A program made the translations under genes and the position numbers. A model generated the notes under the pieces. It was not told the DNA's origin. It worked only from the letters and a program-made list of their open reading frames with translations, and did not search any database. From assembly GCA_046760785.1 (NCBI GenBank), contig JBHIET010000043.1, positions 1 through 28,269 of the forward strand: DNA of 28,269 nt. Direction: 5' to 3'. This DNA is from JBHIET01 sp046760785 (GTDB lineage Bacteria > Chloroflexota > Anaerolineae > B4-G1). Of the stretch, positions 20,053-28,260 are shown one piece after another (positions within the stretch are counted from its first letter, which is position 1; each line of letters starts with the position of its first letter).

Positions 20053-20449
20053 TTCCTCCGCCTAATGCAGGCAAGAGAGAATATACTGGTGATTGTCCAA
20101 TGGACCCATCAAATCTAGAAGTTCAGCGAAACATGGGCAATCGCCAGAGAATAGAGCGCAGCTCGGAGAGAGAAAGGCTGGCCGTTGTCGGAGTACAGGC
20201 CATGGCCGCGCCTTCGAGGTGGGATCGCTTGCAACACCGATTCGGGTTGCCCGGCACGCGGCAGTTACGTAGATAGACGCCTTCACTACTCATCTCCAGA
20301 CAAATCCTCAACACTTGCTCGCCGTGGCGGTAACCTAGCAGGATGGCGTCGGCACCAAACTGTCGCTCACTGAGCGACTCCCACCCTGCCTCCGCCGACG
20401 CAGCCTAGTGAAGGCGACAGTCTCGGCGGCCGTGGAGGCCCCTTTGGAA

Positions 20450-20477
20450 TCTATAGTATCCTCTAGCTATTGTACAA
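20450..20477 (-). promoter_or_regulatory. Possible promoter of the sigma-kinase gene
   Basis: On the minus strand, TTGTAC (20477-20472), a 16-nt spacer and TATAGA (20455-20450) resemble a promoter. The perfect palindrome TATTGTACAATA overlaps the -35 and could be a regulator site. Confidence 0.4.
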
Positions 20478-20516
20478 TATACCAAAGAATCGTATGGAAT
20501 AGATGAAAGAAAGATT

Positions 20517-20553
20517 AAAAAAATGACAAAAACCCCATCCCGAAGGAACAGGG
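20517..20553 (-). terminator. Intrinsic terminator of the response regulator
   Basis: On the minus strand, CCCTGTTCC (20553-20545) pairs, partly through G·U, with GGGATGGGG (20541-20533) across a 3-nt loop. T5 and T7 tracts follow (20532-20528 and 20523-20517). It begins 8 nt after the response-regulator stop. Confidence 0.7.
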
Positions 20554-20560
20554 CCGAGGG

Positions 20561-21301
20561 CTAAAGCAGATCCTCGGCGTCGAAGTAATATCCCTCGCCT
20601 GGAACAGTGTGAATATACCGGGGCGACCTGGGATTCGGCTCCATCTTACGCCGTAGCCGGTGGATGCACTGCTTCACCAGGTCCGGATCGCCGATCCGCT
20701 CAGGCCCCCAAACCTGGGCCAGTATAGCGTCCGTGCTGAACACCTTGCCAGCATGACGGATCAGCAACCGGATCACCTCAAACTCCTTTGGAGTCAGATA
20801 CACAGTCCGGCTCCCGATCACCAGTTCGTGGCGGCCACAGGCCAGCGTGATTGAGGCTGCAGGAAAAAGGAAGTCACTCTTCCCGTCAGTGCGCTTTCTT
20901 GCCCGGCGCAGGCAGGCCATCAGGCGGCCGATCAGCTCGGAGCCATCGAAAGGCTTGACTACATAGTCATCTGCGCCCACAGATAGACCCCGCACAACGT
21001 CCTCGATGGCGCCCTTGGCGGTGACAAAGACAATGGGCACATCCGTCATCTCCCGCAGACGGCGGCACGCCTCAAAGCCGTCCACGTTAGGCATCATCAC
21101 GTCCAGAAGAATCGCATCGGGGCGAGTCTGATAGGCAACACGCAGCCCGAGGAGCGCATCCTGAGCCACCACAACGTCGAAACCGTTCGCGGTCAGCATA
21201 GCCCGGAGCATCTCCAACACATCGGCCTCATCGTCTACGACAAGAACGCGGAATCGGCGGCGCACTTCTTTCTGCTCGCTCAAACGGGCCGCCTGGCCCA
21301 A
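20561..21301 (-). CDS. OmpR/PhoB-family response regulator
   Basis: About 246 residues. The receiver domain (about 17-130) shows VLVVDDEADV with the acidic pocket, the phospho-acceptor Asp in LLDVMMP, the FVTAK switch and the conserved Lys in VVKPF. A winged-helix DNA-binding domain (about 150-245) has LTPKEFEVIRLLIRHAGKV and KQCIHRLRRKMEP followed by a wing (HTVPGEGYYF). The N-terminus is uncertain: TTG 21301 gives the longest form, while TTG 21283 and GTG 21265 would start closer to the domain. It lies upstream of the sigma-kinase fusion on the same strand, separated by 508 nt and its own terminator. It is the natural candidate to receive phosphate from His194 of that protein. Confidence 0.92.
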   Translation of the reverse strand: MGQAARLSEQKEVRRRFRVLVVDDEADVLEMLRAMLTANGFDVVVAQDALLGLRVAYQTRPDAILLDVMMPNVDGFEACRRLREMTDVPIVFVTAKGAIEDVVRGLSVGADDYVVKPFDGSELIGRLMACLRRARKRTDGKSDFLFPAASITLACGRHELVIGSRTVYLTPKEFEVIRLLIRHAGKVFSTDAILAQVWGPERIGDPDLVKQCIHRLRRKMEPNPRSPRYIHTVPGEGYYFDAEDLL

Positions 21302-21502
21302 TCTTGCCCAGCGCCTCGATTACCTGCACAAGAGCGCGGCCCTGGGCTACGACGCGGTCGGTAGGACCTGGGAATGTCGACGTGATCACGAGAACGTGGG
21401 AAAGTTGCTCCACAGAAACAGACTAAACGAAAGGAGCAGCTTTTCCAATGAGCAGTATAGCAGTCAAACAAAAAAAGAAAATGATCATCTACCTCGACTA
21501 CG

Positions 21503-21931
21503 GGAACCGCTCGGCTGAGCTCGCGTTACACGCAGTTGGCTGATCTGGTGTATAATCTGACACCAGGAGAAAGCCAATGGACGAAGCCGTTCAACGATTC
21601 TTTTGTTACCTACCTGACCGTGCGCGGACCAGCCCAGGCCGATCACTTGCTGATCTATCGCCAAGAACCTGTCCGGCCCAACTTGATCCGCAAGCGCCTG
21701 AAGCGCTATGGACAGGCAGCAGGAGTCAAAGTCTGGCCTCACCGGCTGCGCCGTACTCTGGCCACGCGATTGCTGAGCCAGGGTATGCCGATCACCTCGA
21801 TCCAGCGCTTGCTGGGCCACGACAAACTGGAGACGACGATGATCTACGCCCGTGTATATGATGAAACTGTTCGTCAGGACTTTGAGCAGGCTATGGCTCG
21901 TCTAGGCCATATTTCGTCGCTGACCGATTAA
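21503..21931 (+). pseudogene. Truncated tyrosine recombinase/integrase (C-terminal part)
   Basis: Only the C-terminal catalytic half of a XerD-like recombinase is present. HRLRRTLATRLL supplies the His-x-x-Arg pair. LLGHDKLETTMIYARV supplies the second His region and the nucleophile Tyr. The N-terminal core-binding domain and the first catalytic Arg are missing, so it should be inactive. The open frame begins in a dispersed repeat (21504-21525) and has only a TTG (21536) as possible start without a ribosome site. The repeat therefore marks the truncation point. The 3' end overlaps the convergent Cys-rich gene by 41 nt. Confidence 0.8.
21504..21525. repeat. Dispersed repeat at the integrase breakpoint
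   Basis: A 22-nt sequence starting GAACCGCTCGGCTGAGC and ending TCGCG. It is identical to 28239-28260 at the window end. It contains the palindrome GAGCTC. Directly after it the recombinase frame becomes recognisable. Confidence 0.75.
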
Positions 21932-22385
21932 TGATGCGCTCTCGGCCGTTCTTGCCTGGTGACGGAGCGCCATCCGCAACCAAGACATATAGTGCCTTTA
22001 GATAGTCTGCTATCACACGCTCGCTGGCAGTGGCCAACGATTCTGGCAGGTTAGGTGTCTGGACAAAATTGCGTATGGCATCTATGATTGGTCGGTAGCT
22101 ATCTGTTTCAAACACCGATTGAGCACTTTGGAGGATCATTGCCACTCGTTCCGTTCCAATGACTGTCTCGGCAAATGGCTCTGCCATCGGGTGTAGAGAT
22201 TTGTTCTGTGAATCCTGTTCGCGGCAGATGAACAAGGAATTGGAAAATTCTACAAAGCGCCCACACCTGCAGCCCGGTCTACAATCTGGCCCGCATGCTT
22301 TCTCCGCTCCCCTGTCGTAGAACAGCTCCGTATTCGGTCCGGCTTTTCGGGGCGTCTCCATTCCATCAATTCCGCCACCCTGCAC
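21891..22385 (-). CDS. Hypothetical Cys-rich protein, last gene of the SPFH cluster
   Basis: No family is recognised. From the GTG at 22385 it is 164 residues. It has a cysteine cluster CGPDCRPGCRCGRF, which could bind zinc or a Fe-S cluster, and a helical C-terminal half. The same frame is open and protein-like upstream to at least 22547 (for example IDKSRIWVSYFKGGKVLGDY and VTRQAWIRVGVPGSRIVGLG) without any ATG, GTG or TTG. The true start may therefore be CTG or ATA near 22547, overlapping the stop of the TPR gene, or the 5' end may be damaged. It follows the TPR/SPFH genes on the same strand and is probably co-transcribed. Confidence 0.55.
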   Translation of the reverse strand: MQGGGIDGMETPRKAGPNTELFYDRGAEKACGPDCRPGCRCGRFVEFSNSLFICREQDSQNKSLHPMAEPFAETVIGTERVAMILQSAQSVFETDSYRPIIDAIRNFVQTPNLPESLATASERVIADYLKALYVLVADGAPSPGKNGRERIINRSATKYGLDEP

Positions 22386-22543
22386 CCAGTAGTTATCATC
22401 CGCCCCGAGCCCGACAATACGGCTCCCAGGAACTCCTACCCTGATCCACGCCTGGCGTGTGACCTCATCACCCGGTAGATAGTCGCCCAGGACCTTCCCG
22501 CCCTTAAAATACGAAACCCAGATGCGGCTCTTGTCTATCCCTA

Positions 22544-23536
22544 TCAGCCCGGCGTTTTCGGTCTCAGCAGCGCGGTGATGTATCCGACCTGCAACTCCTC
22601 GCCGATGTCCTTGCCACCGATCACCGTGGCGTCGGCGCGGATAAAGTTGATGGTGCCTTCATCGTCGCGCTCGAAACTGCCAAACTCTGGCCCACTGAGC
22701 GTCTCCAGCACACCGGGGCCTTCTTTATCGGCGCCCTCCCCCCGCACTACCAGCGCATAATCTCCCTCGCTGGCGCCCAAGGGCTCCCGCGCCTTATCGG
22801 GAATCTCCAGAGCATAGTACTCGACACCAGGCACCAGGGAGATGCGTCGCTTTCCCTTCAGCGGTTGCACGCGGAACGACTCTCCGTCGACTTTCAACTC
22901 GCGCCCTACGGTGTACTTGTCAATCTCCAGTTCCGCTATGGCGAACCCGCCACCCTCAGTGTCCGAGAGAGTGATGGGCACCCAGATGCGAGCGGCGGGG
23001 TCCACGTCCGTGCGGGTCCGGCCAGCGATCAGGTATTCGCTCAGCGCCTTCATCCAGCGCTGGGCGCGGATGCAGGTCTCTATCCAGGCCAGGGCATTGA
23101 CGGTGGTCCAGTCATCCTTGACTCTCTCAAACAGTTGACCCGCCTCCCGGTACCACCTCAGCGCGTCCATCTCGCTGCCGAGCAACTGATGCACCAGCCC
23201 GAGAGCGTAGGCAGCCACCGCTTCGTTGTGGCGCTGGTAGTGGGACGCCTGGCGCTGGAAGATGCGATGGGCCTTCTGACAGTCGGCCAACGCTGGTCCC
23301 AGCTTTCCCATCTCGCGGTGCGCGTCCGCCAGGTGGATCAGAGCCACCGCCTGGCTCACGTTGGCACCTGGTTCCTGGCTGGCCTCCACGGCATCCAGCG
23401 CACAGCGCCTGGTCTCCGGCAATCTCCCTTCCCTGCGCAGCGAGCGGGATCTCTGTAACAGGTCATCAATAAACGGGGGCAGTTCCTCGCAGTAAAGCAG
23501 TTCGGACGGAATCAGTTCAGGTGGCAAGTTGATCAT
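22544..23536 (-). CDS. TPR protein with a C-terminal beta domain
   Basis: A 330-residue cytoplasmic protein. Residues about 25-190 are TPR-like helical repeats (for example AVALIHLADAHREMGKLGPAL and AAYALGLVHQLLGSEMDALR). Residues about 195-330 are beta-rich: YALEIPDKA, GASEGDYALVVRG, then a closing DATVIGGKDIGEELQVGYIT. The layout recalls the barrel of S24/LexA-type proteins, but no catalytic Ser/Lys is evident; that similarity is tentative. Its ATG overlaps the stop of the SPFH gene (ATGA), so it is translationally coupled and probably works with the SPFH proteins as a cytoplasmic adaptor. Confidence 0.72.
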   Translation of the reverse strand: MINLPPELIPSELLYCEELPPFIDDLLQRSRSLRREGRLPETRRCALDAVEASQEPGANVSQAVALIHLADAHREMGKLGPALADCQKAHRIFQRQASHYQRHNEAVAAYALGLVHQLLGSEMDALRWYREAGQLFERVKDDWTTVNALAWIETCIRAQRWMKALSEYLIAGRTRTDVDPAARIWVPITLSDTEGGGFAIAELEIDKYTVGRELKVDGESFRVQPLKGKRRISLVPGVEYYALEIPDKAREPLGASEGDYALVVRGEGADKEGPGVLETLSGPEFGSFERDDEGTINFIRADATVIGGKDIGEELQVGYITALLRPKTPG

Positions 23537-24903
23537 ACGCCCTCCTGTTGCTGACTGCCTTCTTTCTGCTCGCTGGGCTTCCCGGCTTCGGGTCCGAGCA
23601 GTTCCTGCAGCCGCTTCAACGTCAGCATCGCTTCGGGTGGCATGAACTCACGCCTGATGGTGTTGTAGGACATCCAGCGCAAAGCCTCCACGAAGCGCAG
23701 GGCCAGGATGTAGGGCTCGATCGCCCCCTGGCTCACAACCGTGGACTGCAGAGCCTCTGTGAGCGTCACCACCAGGTCGGCCTGAGCCTGTATCCGGGCC
23801 ATGTCCATCCGCAGAAGTTCCGCCTCCCCCTCCGCTCTGCTCGTCAGCGCTCGGGTCTCCCAGTCTGTGTGCCAGGCCTCGATCCACTGCTTAGAGACGA
23901 TGTCGGAGAGTTGCTCGGTAGTCTCCTTGTCCCTGGCTTTCACCTCGATCGCGCCGATTTCCACACTTAGAAGCTTGGCTCCCACCCTACTTACTCTCTC
24001 TTGCAGTCCCTCCTCTAATCGCTGGCGAATCTCCTCCCGTGGATGCTTCTGATCGGGCTGCGGGGGGGCGATCAGCCAATCCAGCCGGTACTCCGCCAGG
24101 ATGTTGCGTAGAAGACCCTCCGTGAAACCAATGACCACCCGCCCTGCCCACGTCATAAAAGTGTCCTCCCGCTCCGGCTCACGGATCCACTTGTTGGTAG
24201 CTGCCTTAAAGACGGCCTCTTCTGCGTAGGGGTAAGCCCCTTCCGTGTGTACCTTCCATCCGGGATTCCCGGGCTGGTCATCAATCTGGAATGAGATATC
24301 CGCCTGGCAACTGATCGGGATGCCCTCTTTTGTCAGGGCGAATACTTCATATACCCAGCGCTGGGGGCGCAGGTCAATGATCTCCCAGGCTTTCTCGAAG
24401 CGCTCCACGTCCTGGATGCCAGCGCCCAGGATGCGTTTGATGCGCCCGTACTGCTCGGTGACGACGGCGGTGTCATCGTGAATGACCAGCGTAGCGGGGC
24501 CGCCCACGCGTTCGGCAAAGGAGTCCTTTCCAAAGCCAATCTTCCCTTCCCTAATCACGACAATGGGGCGACGCCCGAGTTTGCCGAACACAATGCGGTT
24601 CAGCGCATCGTGTGCCTCCTTGAGATCTTTGGTGGCGTACAGCCTGTAAAGCAGGTTTGAGGCTAACAGGGGGATTGCTACCAGTGCGCCCACTACAGGG
24701 AGCGACACGCCAACTGAGGCCAGTGCCAGGGAAAGCATGGCTCCCAGGGATGCTGGGCCGACCTGATCAGCATTGGGTGTGGTTTCAGCACTGCGCAGCC
24801 ACACTTCGGTCGCCACCCCCAGCGCGGCTGCTAGGAATAGCACCACGCCTAACGTGAGCAGCGTCCGCTTGAGGTGATCCACGTACCGTTTGAACGGGAA
24901 CAT
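23533..24903 (-). CDS. SPFH/band-7 domain membrane protein (second copy)
   Basis: A 456-residue protein. A hydrophobic segment at about 14-35 and a second at about 53-85 anchor it. A band-7/SPFH domain follows (about 110-330), with DTAVVTEQYGRIKRILGAG, IIDLRPQRW and VYEVFALTKEGIPISCQADI, and continues into a helical region (ERVSRVGAKLLSVEIGAIEV and EGEAELLRMDMARIQAQADL) typical of the stomatin/flotillin coiled coil. Such proteins oligomerise into membrane scaffolds. It is distant from classic QmcA/HflK. It lies 24 nt after the other SPFH gene, and both share the LTKDGI/LTKEGI strand, so they likely form a hetero-oligomer. Confidence 0.85.
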   Translation of the reverse strand: MFPFKRYVDHLKRTLLTLGVVLFLAAALGVATEVWLRSAETTPNADQVGPASLGAMLSLALASVGVSLPVVGALVAIPLLASNLLYRLYATKDLKEAHDALNRIVFGKLGRRPIVVIREGKIGFGKDSFAERVGGPATLVIHDDTAVVTEQYGRIKRILGAGIQDVERFEKAWEIIDLRPQRWVYEVFALTKEGIPISCQADISFQIDDQPGNPGWKVHTEGAYPYAEEAVFKAATNKWIREPEREDTFMTWAGRVVIGFTEGLLRNILAEYRLDWLIAPPQPDQKHPREEIRQRLEEGLQERVSRVGAKLLSVEIGAIEVKARDKETTEQLSDIVSKQWIEAWHTDWETRALTSRAEGEAELLRMDMARIQAQADLVVTLTEALQSTVVSQGAIEPYILALRFVEALRWMSYNTIRREFMPPEAMLTLKRLQELLGPEAGKPSEQKEGSQQQEGV

Positions 24904-24927
24904 GTCAACGTCTCCAAGTCCGTTGCG

Positions 24928-26574
24928 CTACTCTGTGATGGCCTCGCGGATACCCATCAGCGCCTGCAAAGTCTCCCCGGGCACTATCTGTCCCAGCGTA
25001 GGCTGCTGTCTCATCAAACCCTCTAGAATTGACACAAGCAGATTGAGGGCCGTCTCGGGGCGCAGTTCCGTCCTTTCCGCGCTCAGCTCTTCCAGCTGGC
25101 GGCCCAGCCTCAGAATCAGATCCGCTTGTGCCTCCGCTCGTGCCCGCTCCACCATGCGCAGCCACTCGGCCTGTCCCTCGGCCTGCCTGAGCGTGATTCT
25201 GCGCGTCCATTCTGCCTGCCAACTGCGCGCCCGTTTCACGTATACCTGAGGATCTGCTGGCTCCAGGTCGCTAATGCCCCCGCCGATCAGTCGAATGCCC
25301 AGCGGCTCGAGTTCTGCGGCCAACCGCTCACAGAATATCCGCGCGATGCGTGTGCGCGGGGGCTCTCCACCGGGCTGGTAGGGACCATACAGGTCATCGA
25401 AGTCATACTTGCTGATGATGTTTTGCAGGATGCGCTCGGCGATCATGCGCGACAGCTCGTCCCACGTGCATTGCTTCATCCTTGCGGGGATCTGCCCCTT
25501 GCCCTCGTGCTCCACCCTCTGGGCGAGGAAGGCCTTGTGCGCAGCGCTCTTGTTATAGGGCAGAGGCTCGCCCAACCTCGGCTGTCTGCCGCGGGCGTCA
25601 ATCTTGCATGGCGTGAAAGTCAGCACCCTGATCTTGATGCCATCCTTGGTCAGCGCCTCCACGTGAAAGGCCCGCAACTGGGGACGGAGATCAATGGTTT
25701 GCGCAACCTGGTCGGCGAACCCGGTGAAGATAACACCTGGACCTTGCACTCCTTTGAACCTGATGCCTTCAGAGACTGCCACTGCATAGTCGCAGTCCGT
25801 GAGGATGAACCCAGGGCCGGTCGTAAATCGGCCGAACGGGTTGCCGGGCACCCGTTCCTCTACCCTATCTTCCTCACGTAGCTCGTCCACGACTACATAG
25901 ACGGGAAAGTTCAAGTGCTGCATGTAATCTCGCAGGAAGTTAAAGACCTTGTTCCGATGGTCTTTTCCGGGGAGTGGGAGCAAGAAGCCGCTTGCGATGT
26001 AGAGGCCAGGCAGGAAAGCCGCACCACTCGCAACCAGGGATAGGAAAAGCACCACCCCAGCCAGGTACTCCTGGAGACCGACGATGAGGAGGAGCCATAG
26101 CAGGAACCATGCACAACTTAGCAGGATGGCGAGAAGCCTTTGGAGTGGTTGCAGGAACCAGAGCACCAGCAGGACGGGGATGCCCATAGTGAGGACTACA
26201 ACGAGGATGGGGGAGAGTACATTCTCACCCTGCGCGTAGCGGGTCAGGCCCGCGACCCAGAGGATGGCGAGTATAGGCGTCACGACGACTGCAGCGCGCC
26301 TGCTCTTGAGCCACAGATAGAGCAGTAAGCATACAGCGAGTCCCGAAAGCAGCCAACCGTACAGCGCCGCAAACAGTATGTTGAATCCAGACAAGAGCGT
26401 GGTTAGGTTGAGTCTAGTTAGAAGGGTGATTAGAGGAACGTGTAGCGCAAACAGTCCCACCAGAGCAAATACGAGGAGCGGCATATAGCAGCCGATTGGA
26501 TCGCCTGGCACCCCCCCGGCTCTTTGCCTCTGACGTGTAGCGACTTGTTCCTGTAGGCTCTGCGCTTCACTCAT
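24928..26574 (-). CDS. Polytopic SPFH/band-7 domain protein (first copy)
   Basis: A 548-residue protein. Residues about 31-200 form roughly six to seven hydrophobic helices, unusual for SPFH proteins, which mostly have one or two. A band-7 domain follows (about 215-440), with YVVVDELREEDRVEERVPGN, GPGFILTDCDYAVAVSEG, TIDLRPQLRAFHVEALTKDG and ERLAAELEPLGIRLIGGGIS. The C-terminal helix has repeated Ala/Glu/Arg (AEGQAEWLRMVERARAEAQA), as in flotillin-like coiled coils. The start ATG at 26574 follows the zinc-ribbon membrane gene by 101 nt. Fusion to a polytopic membrane part suggests a larger assembly platform. Confidence 0.85.
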   Translation of the reverse strand: MSEAQSLQEQVATRQRQRAGGVPGDPIGCYMPLLVFALVGLFALHVPLITLLTRLNLTTLLSGFNILFAALYGWLLSGLAVCLLLYLWLKSRRAAVVVTPILAILWVAGLTRYAQGENVLSPILVVVLTMGIPVLLVLWFLQPLQRLLAILLSCAWFLLWLLLIVGLQEYLAGVVLFLSLVASGAAFLPGLYIASGFLLPLPGKDHRNKVFNFLRDYMQHLNFPVYVVVDELREEDRVEERVPGNPFGRFTTGPGFILTDCDYAVAVSEGIRFKGVQGPGVIFTGFADQVAQTIDLRPQLRAFHVEALTKDGIKIRVLTFTPCKIDARGRQPRLGEPLPYNKSAAHKAFLAQRVEHEGKGQIPARMKQCTWDELSRMIAERILQNIISKYDFDDLYGPYQPGGEPPRTRIARIFCERLAAELEPLGIRLIGGGISDLEPADPQVYVKRARSWQAEWTRRITLRQAEGQAEWLRMVERARAEAQADLILRLGRQLEELSAERTELRPETALNLLVSILEGLMRQQPTLGQIVPGETLQALMGIREAITE

Positions 26575-26675
26575 AAGACGATATCAGGTAAGAAAAGAAC
26601 TGGGGCGACCGCGAGCCCATTCCCCGCTCGCTTTCGTCCGCGACGTGATACGCTCACACTTACAGCTTGCTGTGT

Positions 26676-27833
26676 CTACCCGGTATCCCGCTTGATCTCG
26701 GTGATGCGCCCCCAGGCGTCCGCGCGTACGATGTAAGACACGCGCGGATTGGGGCGACGGCCTGTGCCCTGAGTTGATTGAGGCAATTGGTATATCTCCT
26801 GCCGGGCGACCTTTATCTCGATGCCGCCGTCGTCAGTGCGCACCAACTCGTCCCAGACCCACGTGGCGGCCTGGCCCCACAGCTCGACCTGTGGTGATAA
26901 TGGGACCCCTACTGTAGTTGACAGGTCCACGCTGGGGGAAAGGCGCAGGATTTGCTGATCAGTCTGTCCCTCGAACTCTATGTAGCCCATCAAGCCGATT
27001 GGGTTTGCGCCCTTGGGATCAAGCCGTCCCAACTCGACTTCAGCCTCCCGCCGTACGATCTGTGCCAGCTTCTCATCTTGCAGGAAGATGGGACATGGGA
27101 GCACTTGATTCATACATCCAACGTACCGCCGTGCTGACGCCATTGAGGAGGAATAGGTCAGCGAGAGGCTGAGACCCACGTATCCGATCAAGGAGATCAG
27201 AGGTATAGCGCGTTTTACTCTCTCTAGGATGTCAGGCGATGGAGGTGGGGGCAGCTCTTGCTCGGGGGGCGCTTCTTGCTCAGCGATAGGCGCTTCCTCT
27301 TCAGGTGTTTCCTCAGGCGCTTCCTCACGTTCGAAGAGCAGCCGGTTTGCTAACCCCCACAGATCCTCGGACTTCACAAGCGCGTAGGTCAGGAGTAGAA
27401 TCAGCCCCATGGCCATCACCGGCACCAGTATGGTCTTCAATTGCGCGCTGAGCCGTATTCTCGGCCTCATTCTGCGCCTGGCAGTTCTCCACTGCTTCAG
27501 CAATTCGCTTTCGCGCAGCCTATGTCGTCCTTCGTATACGCTCTGGATGACGACCAGACAGCCTGCCACAGTCGCCACTGTTGCCAGCAGGCGTATAGCC
27601 AGATTGAGCCCTATCCAGAGCCCCGCTATTCCCAGTACGCCGAAGAACAACGCCGCAGCAGTGATGACGAGAGGAATGTAGAAATGCGGCTCCATAAAGA
27701 ACAGCAGCCCCCAGCCTCCCCGCTCCTCTGGGCTGGCTTGCTGCCACAGCTCCCAGGGGGTGTTGTCGGTTTGGCAGCGTGGACACACAGTCCCAGAACT
27801 GTAGTATCCTTTGCAAACGATACATTCAGGCAT
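26676..27833 (-). CDS. Zinc-ribbon membrane protein, first gene of the SPFH cluster
   Basis: 385 residues from the ATG at 27833 (MPECIVCKG), which has GGGGGG 6 nt upstream. A zinc ribbon at the N-terminus uses Cys4, Cys7, Cys17 and Cys20 (CIVC…CPRC). Several hydrophobic segments follow: a pair near 50-100, one near 140-160 and one near 215-235. They are separated by a basic stretch (RTARRRMRPRIR) and a Glu/Pro-rich linker (about 165-200). A soluble C-terminal domain of about 150 residues has no recognised family. It is probably an inner-membrane partner of the downstream SPFH proteins; no enzymatic motif is visible. Confidence 0.65.
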   Translation of the reverse strand: MPECIVCKGYYSSGTVCPRCQTDNTPWELWQQASPEERGGWGLLFFMEPHFYIPLVITAAALFFGVLGIAGLWIGLNLAIRLLATVATVAGCLVVIQSVYEGRHRLRESELLKQWRTARRRMRPRIRLSAQLKTILVPVMAMGLILLLTYALVKSEDLWGLANRLLFEREEAPEETPEEEAPIAEQEAPPEQELPPPPSPDILERVKRAIPLISLIGYVGLSLSLTYSSSMASARRYVGCMNQVLPCPIFLQDEKLAQIVRREAEVELGRLDPKGANPIGLMGYIEFEGQTDQQILRLSPSVDLSTTVGVPLSPQVELWGQAATWVWDELVRTDDGGIEIKVARQEIYQLPQSTQGTGRRPNPRVSYIVRADAWGRITEIKRDTG

Positions 27834-27888
27834 TATCTGCCCCCCGCCCATCTGGGCCACCTAGCCTCGCATACTGCCACCGAGTTAA

Positions 27889-27917
27889 AGAATATCACAG
27901 ATTTACCTCAAGCGCAA
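27889..27917 (-). promoter_or_regulatory. Promoter of the SPFH cluster
   Basis: On the minus strand, TTGCGC (27917-27912), a 17-nt spacer and TATTCT (27894-27889) lie about 55 nt upstream of the first gene's ATG. No other promoter was found between the cluster genes, supporting one transcript. Confidence 0.5.
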
Positions 27918-28148
27918 GCGCCGTTGCCAGGCTGCCTTGGGTGCATCTCAACCTGGGGGCGAACCCTTCCGCAAATTCCAAGCTTGTAGATGCACCTATT
28001 TGCCAGTCGGCTTCTCTTGAGGTAGAATTCACAGGCCCGTGCGGCAACTGAGCCCCTCTTCCTTGGGCTGGTCGTGCCATCGTAACAGTCAATGGCCTCT
28101 TGGCGTGGGGTGTATTTCAATTTGGTGCCACATCCGTCGTGGTGAGCC

Positions 28149-28192
28149 GCACCGCCGTGAACAGGCGATGCTGGAGCGCCCATCCAGCACCG
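28149..28192. repeat. GCACCGCCGT…CCATCCAGCACCG dispersed repeat, copy 2
   Basis: It starts GCACCGCCGTGAACAGGCGA and ends CCCATCCAGCACCG, matching 16731-16784 except for a shorter centre. GCTGG and CCAGC inside can pair. Confidence 0.65.
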
Positions 28193-28238
28193 GCGCTTCA
28201 GGCCGGTGCACTTTCCGTTCGCCACGCCGCCCGGAGCT

Positions 28239-28260
28239 GAACCGCTCGGCTGAGCTCGCG
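28239..28260. repeat. Dispersed repeat, second copy of the integrase-breakpoint sequence
   Basis: 22 nt identical to 21504-21525, followed here by ACGAAGCCT. On the opposite strand it reads like the TTCGTC…CTCAGCC repeats at the window start. Confidence 0.75.

Larger units (their letters stand above)
20053..20560. other. Long leader/intergenic region of the sigma-kinase gene
   Basis: No convincing gene is seen. It contains an 11-bp palindrome GTCCAATGGAC (20095-20105) just upstream of the sigma-kinase start and an AT-rich block (20455-20530). The block holds a possible promoter and a 12-bp palindrome TATTGTACAATA (20468-20479). The response regulator's terminator is also here. If that promoter is used, the sigma-kinase mRNA has a leader of nearly 400 nt. 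Confidence 0.5.

Noticed and set aside
20062..20286. A 74-residue minus-strand frame upstream of the sigma-kinase gene
   Set aside because: No motif, poor start context and Cys/Pro-rich random-looking text; treated as leader.
21228..21413. A 61-residue minus-strand frame overlapping the response-regulator start
   Set aside because: It has a GTG start without ribosome site, overlaps the receiver domain and shows no known motif. It may be leader sequence; not called.
27779..28051. A 90-residue plus-strand frame at the window end
   Set aside because: It overlaps the SPFH promoter and the zinc-ribbon gene start and has no protein character.
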